From: an uncultured Christensenella sp.
Lineage (GTDB): Bacteria; Bacillota; Clostridia; Christensenellales; UBA1242
DNA length: 64,000 bases
Assembly (NCBI GenBank): GCA_949300385.1
Contig: CASGDZ010000001.1
Location: 16,276-80,275 of the forward strand
Direction of reading: 5' to 3'
The notes below the pieces were generated by a model, which worked only from the letters and a program-made list of their open reading frames with translations, made no database searches and was not told the DNA's origin. Shown piece by piece: positions 34,774 through 43,191 of this stretch. The first letter of the stretch is position 1, and the number at the start of each line of letters is the position of its first letter. The position numbers were made by a program, and so were the translations under genes.

Positions 34774-34826
34774 AATAAAAAAAATGACCCAAAATAACTA
34801 TACAAAATATAGTGTTTAAGTCATTT
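34773..34826 (-). terminator. Terminator of the tRNA-Val/Gly unit
   Basis: On the minus strand AAATGAC (34826-34820) pairs with GTCATTT (34788-34782), with an inner hairpin ACTATA/TATAGT, followed by a T run. Confidence 0.65.
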
Positions 34827-34849
34827 GTTTACTACAAAATGTAGTATTA

Positions 34850-34924
34850 TGGAGCGGAAGACGAGATTCGAACTCGCGACATTTGCCTTGGCAAGGCAAC
34901 GCTCTACCACTGAGCCACTCCCGC
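34850..34924 (-). tRNA. tRNA-Gly (anticodon GCC)
   Basis: Minus strand: acceptor GCGGGAG with CTTCCGC (one G-U pair), anticodon stem TTGCC/GGCAA around TTGCCAA, anticodon GCC, encoded CCA. Confidence 0.96.
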
Positions 34925-34992
34925 AAATTTTAATGAATAATATAATATATTCATTTTTTCATTATCCTGTTATAAAGCAAAATGCAATCTAG

Positions 34993-35068
34993 TGGTGGGA
35001 GATATAGGACTCGAACCTATGACCCTCTGCTTGTAAGGCAGGTACTCTACCAACTGCGCTAATCTCCC
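34993..35068 (-). tRNA. tRNA-Val (anticodon TAC)
   Basis: Minus strand: acceptor GGGAGAT with ATCTCCC, loop CTTACAA with anticodon TAC, encoded CCA. The outer pair of the anticodon stem (CCTGC with GCAGA) is a C-A mismatch. Confidence 0.95.
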
Positions 35069-35086
35069 ATACGCGATTGCACTATA

Positions 35087-35115
35087 AATATATCATATTA
35101 TGAAAATTATGTCAA
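35087..35115 (-). promoter_or_regulatory. Promoter for tRNA-Val/tRNA-Gly
   Basis: On the minus strand: TTGACA (35115-35110), 17 nt, TATATT (35092-35087). Confidence 0.75.
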
Positions 35116-35177
35116 CAATTTTTTTATAGATTTTAAAAAATATTTTTAATGTTTAAAAATGCGAATGAATGATGATA

Positions 35178-35206
35178 AGAAAAAATGAACAAAAATTTGT
35201 TCATTC
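35178..35206 (-). terminator. Terminator of the tRNA-Cys/element/tRNA-Leu unit
   Basis: On the minus strand AATGAACAAA pairs with TTTGTTCATT and T follows, directly after tRNA-Leu. So tRNA-Cys, the element and tRNA-Leu form one short unit. Confidence 0.8.
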
Positions 35207-35208
35207 TC

Positions 35209-35296
35209 TGGTGCCGGTGGTCGGGGTCGAACCGACACGTCCTTTTACGGACCCAGGATTTTAAGTCCTGTGCGTCTGCCATTTCGCCACACCGGC
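35209..35296 (-). tRNA. tRNA-Leu (anticodon TAA)
   Basis: Minus strand: acceptor GCCGGTG pairs with CACCGGC, anticodon stem CAGGA/TCCTG closes loop CTTAAAA, anticodon TAA. There is a long variable arm (GTCCGTAAAAGGAC) and encoded CCA. A partial copy of its 5' end lies 188 nt upstream. Confidence 0.97.
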
Positions 35297-35484
35297 AAAT
35301 TAAGATAGTTAAAATTTATACAATATAAGTCGTAGTGCTAAAGGCGCACAGGACGGGGACCCCGCAAATATTTATATTTGAAGGGGAAGAGGAGTAATCT
35401 TACTATAAATATTATTGCGAGTGTGGCGAGCAATATATAAAGATTGCTGATTACGACGAGCGTCTGCCATTTCGCCACACCGGC
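35297..35484 (-). ncRNA. tRNA-Leu-linked structured element, copy 2
   Basis: Read on the minus strand from 35484: 25 nt identical to the start of tRNA-Leu(TAA), then CGTCGTAAT, whose GTCGTA pairs with TACGAC near the 3' end. A hairpin AGCAAT/ATTGCT follows, then TCGCCACAC (antisense to 9 nt of the tRNA 5' half), CCCC with hairpin CAAATAT/ATATTTG and GGGG, then GTCCTGTGCG (35354-35345), an exact 10-nt antisense of the 5' side of the tRNA anticodon stem (35274-35265). Motif order and offsets parallel the plus-strand element at 239-425 although most bases differ and each copy matches its own tRNA. Function unknown. Confidence 0.6.
35460..35484 (-). repeat. Partial copy of the first 25 nt of tRNA-Leu(TAA)
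   Basis: Identical to 35272-35296 on the minus strand, then diverges. It begins 5 nt after the CCA end of tRNA-Cys. Confidence 0.93.
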
Positions 35485-35489
35485 ATAAT

Positions 35490-35564
35490 TGGAGGCACCA
35501 ACCAGATTTGAACTGGTGAATAAAGGTTTTGCAGACCTTTGCCTTACCACTTGGCGATGGTGCC
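35490..35564 (-). tRNA. tRNA-Cys (anticodon GCA)
   Basis: Minus strand: acceptor GGCACCA with TGGTGCC, discriminator T, anticodon stem AAGGT/ACCTT around CTGCAAA, anticodon GCA, encoded CCA. Confidence 0.96.
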
Positions 35565-35572
35565 ATATTGCG

Positions 35573-35587
35573 CAACATATTATGTTG
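35573..35587. promoter_or_regulatory. Perfect palindrome upstream of tRNA-Cys
   Basis: CAACATA-T-TATGTTG, 15 bp, lies 9 nt upstream of the tRNA-Cys 5' end. The gap 35588-35919 is AT-rich with no gene seen. Confidence 0.4.
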
Positions 35588-35919
35588 TTTAACAATTGAG
35601 TTTTATGGTAGACATATTGCAAAACTTTACAAAAATGCCTTATATGTTAAAACTCTATTATTATATATGAAAATTTTAAAAATTGCAACATATTTTTACT
35701 ATTTTTTTTAATTTTATTTTTTTATGATACAAATATATTATATTTTCATTAATACAAGTAAATTTAATATATATTGATTAATATAATTTTAAGTTTATAA
35801 ATAATGACATATAGATAAATATAAAACTCAAAACTAATTATTAAACTTATTTTACTATTTAAAGAAATGTTAAACGCAATTGGAAATAAAAGGAAATATA
35901 CTGCTTTATTTAATAAGAT

Positions 35920-35942
35920 AAAAAAATACCTAAATAGGCATT
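35920..35942 (-). terminator. Weak terminator of the 229-aa orphan
   Basis: On the minus strand GCCTATTTAGGT is followed by seven T. Confidence 0.5.
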
Positions 35943-36632
35943 TTATTCAAAACATTCTTCTAGTGACATATATGCTGGTTTTGTTTTTTTGTTAATTCTT
36001 GAAAAATAATCAAGTGCAATCATTAATGAATAAACTAATTTTTTGTCATTTTGTTCGCTCGCTAAATATAGAGAGTTGAGTAACATTGTAAATTCTTCTT
36101 TTTCATTCATCTTTAATTTATAATTGTCTATGTTTCTCGCAATTAACTTAACAGTTGTCATAATCTTATTGTAGTAATTTTTCTGATAATCATCTGTTTC
36201 AACAATTATGTGTCGTTTTGAATATATAGAATTTATGGCTTGTTTAAATGGTATTATTATTGCATTAGCAAAATTATAAAATTCTTTACCCGGCAAGTCA
36301 CTATCAACTTTGTAAAATTGAGATATAAAATCGTAAAAATTGATATCTTTATTATCTAATTTATAGAGCAGAGAGAAGGCAAACGCAATAATTTCCTTTT
36401 CATTTGTTGGAACATCTAAAACATAACCATTGCCCTTTGAGTGAATGGAATGAGTAAACTTGTCATTAAAATCGTATGATTCTAAGCATGAAGACACTAT
36501 ATCTTTTAATTTTTCATCTTCAGCAATTATTCTTAGTATAGAAGCAATCTTTATATCCGCTAAAATATATTTGCCTGATATGAACTCGTCACATGCGTTA
36601 TTAAAAGGAATTAATTCTGCAATTTGTGCCAT
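35943..36632 (-). CDS. Hypothetical protein, 229 aa
   Basis: Not recognised. A soluble, mostly helical protein (MAQIAELIPFNNACDEFISGK...) with no membrane segment or clear motif. GAGGAGT lies upstream of its ATG and it has a terminator. It is divergent from the DUF4364 gene. Confidence 0.7.
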   Translation of the reverse strand: MAQIAELIPFNNACDEFISGKYILADIKIASILRIIAEDEKLKDIVSSCLESYDFNDKFTHSIHSKGNGYVLDVPTNEKEIIAFAFSLLYKLDNKDINFYDFISQFYKVDSDLPGKEFYNFANAIIIPFKQAINSIYSKRHIIVETDDYQKNYYNKIMTTVKLIARNIDNYKLKMNEKEEFTMLLNSLYLASEQNDKKLVYSLMIALDYFSRINKKTKPAYMSLEECFE

Positions 36633-36721
36633 AAATACTCCTCATATTAAAAAAAATATACTAAAAATATTATATCAAATAAAAATTTTATTCGCAAGTC
36701 TTTTTATACCTTTTAAAAAAC

Positions 36722-36750
36722 TTGTAATTTTGTCGAAATTGATATATAAT
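36722..36750 (+). promoter_or_regulatory. Promoter for the DUF4364 gene
   Basis: TTGTAA (36722-36727), 17 nt, TATAAT (36745-36750), then GGAG and AGAGGGAA before the ATG. Confidence 0.65.
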
Positions 36751-36775
36751 TATACGGAGTAAGAGGGAAAGATTT

Positions 36776-37312
36776 ATGGATTTTGTACCGGATAACACTA
36801 TTAACAAGTTAATTCTTTTGTATGTATTGGATAAGATGGAAATACCATTGACGGAAAATTCAATTTTGGAAATATGTTCAAGTCAAAATAATTGGGTCAA
36901 CTGGATGGATTGTAAGGATTTGTTATCTCAATTGCTTTCATCAAAATTTGTTTATAAGCCAAACACAGACAACAATGAAAATCGTTACAATATAACGGTT
37001 GCTGGGAGAGAGTGCTTAAGTCAATTTTATACCCGCATTCCTGCAAGTTTGCGTGAGCAAATAGCGACTTTTGCGCAAGATAACAAAATGCAATTTAAGC
37101 GAAATCAAGAATATGTAGCCAAATCGTACAAAAATGAAGATGGCAGTTATACGGTTGAATTAAATATACTTGAACCACTTACAACAGAATCTATATTTTC
37201 GTTATCCATAAAATCAGACACACGCCATAATGCAACAATAGCATGTAAAAGGTGGAGAGAGCTTGCAGCAAATATATATGAATATGTTTATAGCAAAATC
37301 ATTGATAATTAG
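36776..37312 (+). CDS. DUF4364 family winged-helix protein
   Basis: A 178-aa protein matching the firmicute DUF4364 pattern: N-terminal winged helix (INKLILLYVLDKMEIPLTENSI, then RYNITVAGRECLSQF), IPASLREQI, and the C-terminal beta part with SYTVELNILE and ACKRWRELAANIYEYV. Likely a DNA-binding regulator; no target is known to me. AGAGGGAAAG precedes the start. Confidence 0.85.
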   Translation: MDFVPDNTINKLILLYVLDKMEIPLTENSILEICSSQNNWVNWMDCKDLLSQLLSSKFVYKPNTDNNENRYNITVAGRECLSQFYTRIPASLREQIATFAQDNKMQFKRNQEYVAKSYKNEDGSYTVELNILEPLTTESIFSLSIKSDTRHNATIACKRWRELAANIYEYVYSKIIDN

Positions 37313-37401
37313 ATTAAAATTTTAATATACTAAATCTTATGATACAATATAAATAATAAATAAATGAATATAAATATATTTGAAACTAATTAAATAAACA
37401 T

Positions 37402-37436
37402 AAAAGGAACTTTACAGATAGTAAAGTTCCTTTTTT
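37402..37436. terminator. Terminator after the DUF4364 gene
   Basis: AAGGAACTTTAC-AGATA-GTAAAGTTCCTT, flanked by A and T runs; usable from both sides. Confidence 0.9.
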
Positions 37437-37471
37437 ATAACTTTTATTAGATATATATAATAAAAGTATTT

Positions 37472-38020
37472 TTAATATATACTATTAAATTCTTGAACTG
37501 ATTTTACTGTATTTATTTCATTGCTGATGTGATATACGCAATTAAAACCAGTAAGCGATATTACAAATAAAATCGGTAAATAATATGATACATTAGAGTA
37601 GTATATTATTTCTAAAACGAACATAGTGATTCCACACGACAAAACAGCAATCATCGCGATAACTATAATAAAGTTTATGATATAATAAAGCTTAGCAAAA
37701 CTATTTTTTTCAATACCGAATACGGGGGTCAATGGTCGGATTGCTTTTCCTCTTTGTCTAATTTGATTAAGAATTTTTACATCTCTAACCGCAAACAATA
37801 GTGAGATTAGTCCCATTATTAAACTAAATACCATTACAAAGATTGTTGAACCAATTGTTAGAGCGGTAATCTCTTGCTCATTTGCGAACATGAAGAAACA
37901 CATAATCGTCTGCCAAAAAAATACAATAAAGAAGAGTACAGAGAATAAGACTCTAACGGAAGTATCTTTCCTTAAAGTAGGCACATCTTTGTAATGATAT
38001 TCAAATTTTTTAGTTAGCAT
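37472..38020 (-). CDS. Hypothetical membrane protein, 182 aa
   Basis: Four predicted transmembrane helices (about residues 22-46, 53-78, 107-133, 141-162) with a short cytoplasmic loop RQRGKAIRPLTPVFGIEKN. GAGGT precedes its ATG. Downstream of ylbJ on the same strand with a 69-nt gap, possibly co-transcribed. Family unknown. Confidence 0.75.
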   Translation of the reverse strand: MLTKKFEYHYKDVPTLRKDTSVRVLFSVLFFIVFFWQTIMCFFMFANEQEITALTIGSTIFVMVFSLIMGLISLLFAVRDVKILNQIRQRGKAIRPLTPVFGIEKNSFAKLYYIINFIIVIAMIAVLSCGITMFVLEIIYYSNVSYYLPILFVISLTGFNCVYHISNEINTVKSVQEFNSIY

Positions 38021-38089
38021 AAATTACCTCGTTAATATTTTACCTAATAGTCTAGCAAAAAGTCAAATATTTTAGTGAAAATAATAAAT

Positions 38090-39082
38090 TTATAAAAATA
38101 ATGAACTCAATATTATAGCAATTATTAAAGTAAGTATAGATTGCGTAAACTTTTGTTTAAACATGTTTTTTATGGGCAGATTAAGTTTATTTAAAAACGA
38201 TATTGATTGCATCATTACGCTTATTCCACCAAAAGAGATTAGTGCACTTGATATAATTGTCATAATTTGAATTGAGCAATTTGTATGTGATAATTCTAAA
38301 ATACCCCTTGTCATTTCAAAACAACCTATTATAGTTGATTGCACAATATCATGACTATTATTCAAATTAAATACCCAACATATAGTATTAGTTACAAATT
38401 CAAATATTTTAATATTTTTTAGTATGTCAATAAGTAGAAAACTAAGTACAATATATGCCCCAACCATAAGTATTGAGATAAGAGAATCATACACAGAATC
38501 GGATAAGATATTAGTATTTTTTCTTTCAACAAATTTTGGAGTATATATGTTATTATTTGATTTTCCTCTATATAAAAGACCATTTAATAGACTACCAATG
38601 ATATTTGAGATTAGTATAATAATCCCAGCGAAATAATTTTTTAGGAAAGCAACTCCAACTGTTCCAACAATAAACATCGGTCCGCTTACTGAACAAAACG
38701 AAAGCATTCTATTCGCGTCCGTTCTATCTATTGCGTCTGTATCAAATAAAGTGCAAATCAATTTCGCACCCATTGGATATCCAGACAATATGGATAAAAA
38801 ATAGATAAAGAAACTCGGCGATGGGGTATGATATGCTTTACTAAAAAACTTGTCCATACGATTAGGTTTTAGACTAATTAAATTCACAATCAATCTAGTG
38901 AAGATAAAGAAAGGGAACATGACAGGTAAGACATTAAGCACCCAAACGGATATAGCGTTCAAACATGATGACGCATAAAAGCTGGGATTAGTTATAAATA
39001 TTACACAAATTGATAATAATAAAAAAATAGTTATAATGCGACTAAGACTTGTTTTTTTATTTGCTTTATTGCGATTAATCAT
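38090..39082 (-). CDS. ylbJ: YlbJ-like sporulation/nucleoside-recognition membrane protein
   Basis: A 330-aa polytopic membrane protein with VLPVMFPFFIFTRL, then SILSGYPMGAKLICTL and RMLSFCSVSGPMFIVGTVG, the pattern of YlbJ and nucleoside-recognition (gate) domain proteins. YlbJ takes part in spore cortex formation in Bacillus and is often next to a patatin gene (ylbK), as here in divergent orientation. TATAAT lies 5 nt before the ATG with no Shine-Dalgarno, so it may be leaderless. Confidence 0.82.
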   Translation of the reverse strand: MINRNKANKKTSLSRIITIFLLLSICVIFITNPSFYASSCLNAISVWVLNVLPVMFPFFIFTRLIVNLISLKPNRMDKFFSKAYHTPSPSFFIYFLSILSGYPMGAKLICTLFDTDAIDRTDANRMLSFCSVSGPMFIVGTVGVAFLKNYFAGIIILISNIIGSLLNGLLYRGKSNNNIYTPKFVERKNTNILSDSVYDSLISILMVGAYIVLSFLLIDILKNIKIFEFVTNTICWVFNLNNSHDIVQSTIIGCFEMTRGILELSHTNCSIQIMTIISSALISFGGISVMMQSISFLNKLNLPIKNMFKQKFTQSILTLIIAIILSSLFL

Positions 39083-39112
39083 ATATAATTATATTAAATA
39101 TTGAGGGTTATT

Positions 39113-39943
39113 ATGAGGAATAAAAAATTTGTATTAGTTTTAGGTGGAGGTGCATCTAAGGGCTATGCGCATATTGGCGTTCTTCGTGTTTTAGAGTCAC
39201 AAGGAATAATTCCTGACCTTATTGTTGGGACATCAATGGGTGCGCTTGTCGGTGGTTTGTATGCAGTAGGCAAGACTGTAGATGAATTGGAAAAATTGGC
39301 GCTAAATTTTAATTATTTAGGAACTTTTAGTCTTATCAATATGATTTTTAAAGACAACATATTAGACACTAGTCGAGTAAAAAAGATTATCAAACGCGAA
39401 GTAGGTGAAAAGACTTTCGAAGAGACTAAAATTAAATTTATAGCAGTTGCTACTGAAATTGATACTGGTAAAGAAAAACATTTTGATAGTGGGCCGTTGA
39501 TTGATGGTATAACAGCGAGCATATCAGTACCTGGACTATTTGCGCGTGTCAAAATAGGCGAACACTATTATGTAGACGGCGGATTATTAAACAACTTGCC
39601 TGAAGATGTTGCGCGCGAGATAATGCCAGATGCGGTTATTGTATCATTAGATCCAATAGGCGAGTACACTAAACAACTTGACCGCTCACGAAACAAGACA
39701 ATGCAATCGCTAATTAATTCAATCACGCTTATGACGCAAAAAATTGTTGAAGCTAAACCTGTTAATGCTGATTTAAGAATATTGTTAACACAACCGCATG
39801 TCAGTCAAACGGACTTTACGAAGCAAACGGCAATCAAATCAATTAAGCGAGGAGAAAGAGTTGCAAAAACATATTTGCCACAAATAAAAAAATTACTGAG
39901 GATAAAAGATGAAAATAATAAAAGAACTAAAAAGACGGGCTAA
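39113..39943 (+). CDS. Patatin-like phospholipase (YlbK/RssA family)
   Basis: A 276-aa hydrolase with oxyanion loop GGGASKG, nucleophile elbow GTSMG (GxSxG) and catalytic DGG motif (YYVDGGLLNNLP). Start chosen at the ATG 39113 with GAGGG upstream; a TTG at 39101 is in frame. The stop overlaps pta by 35 nt, implying coupling. Confidence 0.9.
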   Translation: MRNKKFVLVLGGGASKGYAHIGVLRVLESQGIIPDLIVGTSMGALVGGLYAVGKTVDELEKLALNFNYLGTFSLINMIFKDNILDTSRVKKIIKREVGEKTFEETKIKFIAVATEIDTGKEKHFDSGPLIDGITASISVPGLFARVKIGEHYYVDGGLLNNLPEDVAREIMPDAVIVSLDPIGEYTKQLDRSRNKTMQSLINSITLMTQKIVEAKPVNADLRILLTQPHVSQTDFTKQTAIKSIKRGERVAKTYLPQIKKLLRIKDENNKRTKKTG

Positions 39944-40874
39944 GGCAATAGATTCAACCATCATATTACCCGAAGCGAATTTGGACGCGCGAGTGATGAA
40001 TGCTTGTGAGATAATAGTTAAGAGAAAATTATCTAAAATTATTGTTTTTGGTAAGTATAGCGACTTTCCTAGTTTACTCAAAAATAGCGATTTATGCACA
40101 ATTATTGATATTGAAAAATATAAAGACATAAATACACTGGCAAAAAGGTTATATCAATTAAGAAAACATAAAGGAATGACTTTAGAACAAGCGCAAGAAT
40201 TGATAAAAGAGCCAGCATATTTAGCATGTATGATGTTAAAATATAATTTAGCAGACGGAATGGTAGCAGGGGCAAAATGGACTACTGCAAACACCCTAAG
40301 ACCGGCATTGCAAATTATAAAAACTAAACCTAATAAGTCCGTAGTAACAGGCATTATGCTTATGTTAAAGCAAAGCAAGGAACCAAGAGTATTTGCAGAT
40401 ATTTCATTAAATGAAAATCCAACGAGTGAAGAGCTCAGTGAAATAGCAATTTCTAGTGCAGAGTTTATGCAAAATGTTGTAGGTATAGAGCCAAAAGTGG
40501 CGATGCTTAGTTATTCTACGCATGGAAGTGCAAAGAGCGATATGGTCGCTAAAGTACAAAATGCTACAAATTTAGCAAAACTTTCAAAATTTAATGTAGA
40601 CGGAGAAATGCAGGCAGATAGTGCATTGAATCCCGCCACCGCAAAGAAGAAGGGAATAACGAGCGTTGTAGGTGGTCATGCAAATGTGCTAGTGTTCCCA
40701 GATTTAAATGCTGGCAATATAGGTTATAAACTTGTATCGTATTTTGGAGAATATCGCGCTATTGGTCCTATTATGCTGAACTTTAATAAACCAGTTAACG
40801 ACCTAAGTCGTGGCTGTACAGTAGATGAAATAATAGATACTGTCTGCATAACCAAGATATTATCAAAAATATAG
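39909..40874 (+). CDS. pta: Phosphate acetyltransferase
   Basis: A 321-aa PTA_PTB enzyme interconverting acetyl-CoA and acetyl phosphate: start of the fold ILPEANLDARVMNA, then LADGMVAGAKWTTANTLRPALQII, ISSAEFM, and the C-terminal VGGHANVLVFPDLNAGNIGYKL. GAGGATAAAAG precedes the ATG. Works with ackA 254 nt downstream and with acetyl phosphate from phosphoketolase. Confidence 0.95.
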   Translation: MKIIKELKRRAKAIDSTIILPEANLDARVMNACEIIVKRKLSKIIVFGKYSDFPSLLKNSDLCTIIDIEKYKDINTLAKRLYQLRKHKGMTLEQAQELIKEPAYLACMMLKYNLADGMVAGAKWTTANTLRPALQIIKTKPNKSVVTGIMLMLKQSKEPRVFADISLNENPTSEELSEIAISSAEFMQNVVGIEPKVAMLSYSTHGSAKSDMVAKVQNATNLAKLSKFNVDGEMQADSALNPATAKKKGITSVVGGHANVLVFPDLNAGNIGYKLVSYFGEYRAIGPIMLNFNKPVNDLSRGCTVDEIIDTVCITKILSKI

Positions 40875-41029
40875 AATATAGAAGGATAATATATTTAATA
40901 TATCGAAAATATAAAAAGTATATAAAAGTGATAATATAAAATATAAAGTTAAAAGTATATTATATTATTTCTATTATTATAAATATTGACGATAGACAAA
41001 AATCTTTACAATCAAATCAATTATAAATT

Positions 41030-41083
41030 TAGCAAAACTAATACAATATAATTAAATTATATTTAAAATTGTTTTGCTTTTTT
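41030..41083 (+). terminator. Terminator between pta and ackA
   Basis: AGCAAAAC (41031-41038) pairs with GTTTTGCT (41071-41078), with an inner palindrome AATATAATT-A-AATTATATT, followed by T. Its 3' arm overlaps the ackA -35. Confidence 0.7.
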
Positions 41084-41101
41084 ATTTAAATATCGTATAA
41101 T
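41074..41101 (+). promoter_or_regulatory. Promoter for ackA
   Basis: TTGCTT (41074-41079), 16 nt, TATAAT (41096-41101), then AGGAGA before the ATG. Confidence 0.6.
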
Positions 41102-41128
41102 ATTCATTATAAATTTATAGGAGAAAAT

Positions 41129-42313
41129 ATGAAAGTTTTAGTAATTAATTCAGGCAGTAGTTCATTAAAAGCACAATTAATGGAAACAGATAATGGCAAA
41201 GTTTTAGCAAAAGCGTATTGCCAGCGAATAGGTTTAGACAAGTCTTTTATGGAATATAAGACAAGTGAAAAACATGTTATCGAACATGATATGCCTAGCC
41301 ATAAACAGGCCTTCCAACTTGTATTAGACACATTGACAGATAAAAAAATCGGTGTCATTTCTTCACTCGATGAGATTAAAGCCATAGGACATAGAATGGT
41401 GAACTTCGGTGAGAAATATAATAAGTCTATTGTTGTTACAAAGGAAGTTTACGAAGATTTAAAAAATTATATTCATTTTGCACCATTGCACAATCCGGCT
41501 GCACTTTTGGGTATCGGAATTTGTATGGAAATTATGCCAAAGATTAAAAATGTGGCAGTTTTTGACACGGCATTCCATTCTACAATGCCAGAAAAAGCAT
41601 ACATGTATGCAATACCTTATGAATTTTATGAGAAAAACAAAATCCGTAGATATGGTGCGCATGGTACAAGTCATAGATATATCGCTTTAAAGTGTGCTGA
41701 ACTATTTGGCGATTTAAAAGGCAAGAAAATCATTTCATGCCATATTGGTAGCGGAAGCAGTGTATGTGCCATTAAAGACGGAAAATGTATAGACACATCT
41801 ATGGGATATACGCCACTAGCAGGTCTTGTTATGGGTACACGCTCAGGAGATATTGACCCTAGCGTATTAAAAGACATTATGGAAATAAAAAATATTGACA
41901 TAAGTCAAGCAATTGACCTTTTGAACAAACAAAGTGGTCTTGCTGGAATTACTGGCGGATTGAGTGATTTAAGAGATATAGATGAAAATCTTGATAAGCC
42001 GAGAGTAAAACTTGCTTTTGATATGTTAGTCTATTCTATTAAAAAATACATCGGATCATATGCCGCTGCAATGAATGGAGTTGATTATATCATATTTACG
42101 GCAGGAGTGGGCGAGAACGACGCTTTAGTAAGAGAAGCAGTATGTAAAGACATGGAATATTTAGGTATTGACTTTGATACAGAATTAAATATGAATGCAC
42201 CTAGAGGAACTATACAAGAATTTACGAAAAAAGATAGTAAAACAAAAGTTTATCGTATTCCAACGGACGAAGAATATATGATAGCAATGGATACTGCTAG
42301 TTTGATTAAATAA
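41129..42313 (+). CDS. ackA: Acetate kinase
   Basis: A 394-aa ASKHA kinase turning acetyl phosphate and ADP into acetate and ATP: NSGSSSLKAQL at the N-terminus, GHRMVNFGEKY, FHSTMPEKAYMY, RRYGAHGTSHRY, HIGSGSSVCAI and a late FTAGVGEN motif. Completes the acetate branch with Pta and phosphoketolase. Confidence 0.97.
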   Translation: MKVLVINSGSSSLKAQLMETDNGKVLAKAYCQRIGLDKSFMEYKTSEKHVIEHDMPSHKQAFQLVLDTLTDKKIGVISSLDEIKAIGHRMVNFGEKYNKSIVVTKEVYEDLKNYIHFAPLHNPAALLGIGICMEIMPKIKNVAVFDTAFHSTMPEKAYMYAIPYEFYEKNKIRRYGAHGTSHRYIALKCAELFGDLKGKKIISCHIGSGSSVCAIKDGKCIDTSMGYTPLAGLVMGTRSGDIDPSVLKDIMEIKNIDISQAIDLLNKQSGLAGITGGLSDLRDIDENLDKPRVKLAFDMLVYSIKKYIGSYAAAMNGVDYIIFTAGVGENDALVREAVCKDMEYLGIDFDTELNMNAPRGTIQEFTKKDSKTKVYRIPTDEEYMIAMDTASLIK

Positions 42314-42341
42314 TAAATATAACAACATTATTAATTTTAAT

Positions 42342-42380
42342 AAAAAAAGAGAGTTAATGGTTTAATCATGCTCTCTTTTT
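42342..42380. terminator. Bidirectional terminator after ackA
   Basis: AAAAAGAGAG pairs with CTCTCTTTTT around a 17-nt loop; it also ends the convergent 126-aa gene. Confidence 0.8.
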
Positions 42381-42387
42381 AAATCAT

Positions 42388-42768
42388 TTAGATTTCACTT
42401 TTTATAAAATTTCGTCTAAATTGATTATCTAATGTATACTTTACAGATAAGCAAGATGCTCTTAAATTAAACAATTTATTTAGACATGAATTAATGCTTG
42501 ATCTATCCTTTAATTCGTTATCGTTGTCAATAATAGCATAATATATGTCGTTATTTTCTTTTCTAATTCGTTTAACAAGCGAAAGAATAGAACTACATTC
42601 TGGGCTTATTACATAGACTGAATCTTTAGCACGCGACAAAATTCCTTCTGCTTCGTCTCGAATTTCTGAATAAACATCGGACAATTCTTGTTCAACATCG
42701 TCTATTTGTATTTTTTCTATTTTTACATCTTTATCTTTTGTAATTAATTTTGAAATTAATGTTTTCAT
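42388..42768 (-). CDS. Hypothetical protein, 126 aa
   Basis: Not recognised. A soluble acidic-basic protein (ISKLITKDKDVKIEKI..., CSSILSLVKRIRKENNDIYYAIIDND). GAGGT precedes its ATG and a promoter lies at 42787-42814. It is divergent from rpmF. Confidence 0.68.
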   Translation of the reverse strand: MKTLISKLITKDKDVKIEKIQIDDVEQELSDVYSEIRDEAEGILSRAKDSVYVISPECSSILSLVKRIRKENNDIYYAIIDNDNELKDRSSINSCLNKLFNLRASCLSVKYTLDNQFRRNFIKSEI

Positions 42769-42786
42769 ATTTTACCTCACACGCGT

Positions 42787-42814
42787 ATTCTATCACAAAT
42801 ATCTAATTTGTCAA
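42787..42814 (-). promoter_or_regulatory. Promoter for the 126-aa gene
   Basis: On the minus strand: TTGACA (42814-42809), 16 nt, TAGAAT (42792-42787). Confidence 0.7.
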
Positions 42815-42833
42815 TACAAATTTTAAAATCTAG

Positions 42834-42941
42834 TTGACAAATAAATTTAATTGTGATAAAATCTTTTCATATTTTGTCGAGTGTTCGTTTGATTTGGTCA
42901 AAAAGACTATTATTTATTACTAAAATTAGAATTACGAGCAC
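42834..42941 (+). promoter_or_regulatory. rpmF promoter and leader hairpin
   Basis: TTGACA (42834-42839), 17 nt, TAAAAT (42857-42862). The leader can pair GTGTTCGT (42881-42888) with ACGAGCAC (42934-42941), 8 bp with one G-U pair, before the GGAGG of rpmF. Confidence 0.6.
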
Positions 42942-42962
42942 GAATAATTATGGAGGTATAAA

Positions 42963-43154
42963 ATGGCAGTTCCAAAAGGTAAAGTGTCAAAATCACGCCG
43001 TGATAAGCGTCGTGCAAACTGGAAAGCATCTGTTCCAACATTAGTTGAATGTCCACATTGCCACGAGAAAAAGGTGGCTCACCAAGTATGTAAGAATTGT
43101 GGTTATTATGATGGAGCAGAAGTTATTTCACAAGAAAAGAAAGAAAATAAATAA
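42963..43154 (+). CDS. rpmF: Large ribosomal subunit protein bL32
   Basis: A 63-aa L32: MAVPKGKVSKSRRDKRRANW, then zinc-type CPHC and CKNC pairs. TGGAGG precedes the start. The usual upstream YceD/DUF177 gene is missing. Confidence 0.97.
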   Translation: MAVPKGKVSKSRRDKRRANWKASVPTLVECPHCHEKKVAHQVCKNCGYYDGAEVISQEKKENK

Positions 43155-43166
43155 TTTAATTAAATT

Positions 43167-43191
43167 GGCGAGTTTAACTCGTCTTTTTTTT
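43167..43191 (+). terminator. Terminator after rpmF
   Basis: GGCGAG-TTTAA-CTCGTC is followed by eight T. The remainder to 43460 is AT-rich with nothing recognised. Confidence 0.85.

Noticed and set aside
35338-35622. Two overlapping minus-strand frames
   Set aside because: They run through tRNA-Cys and the tRNA-Leu-linked element; the protein text is meaningless.
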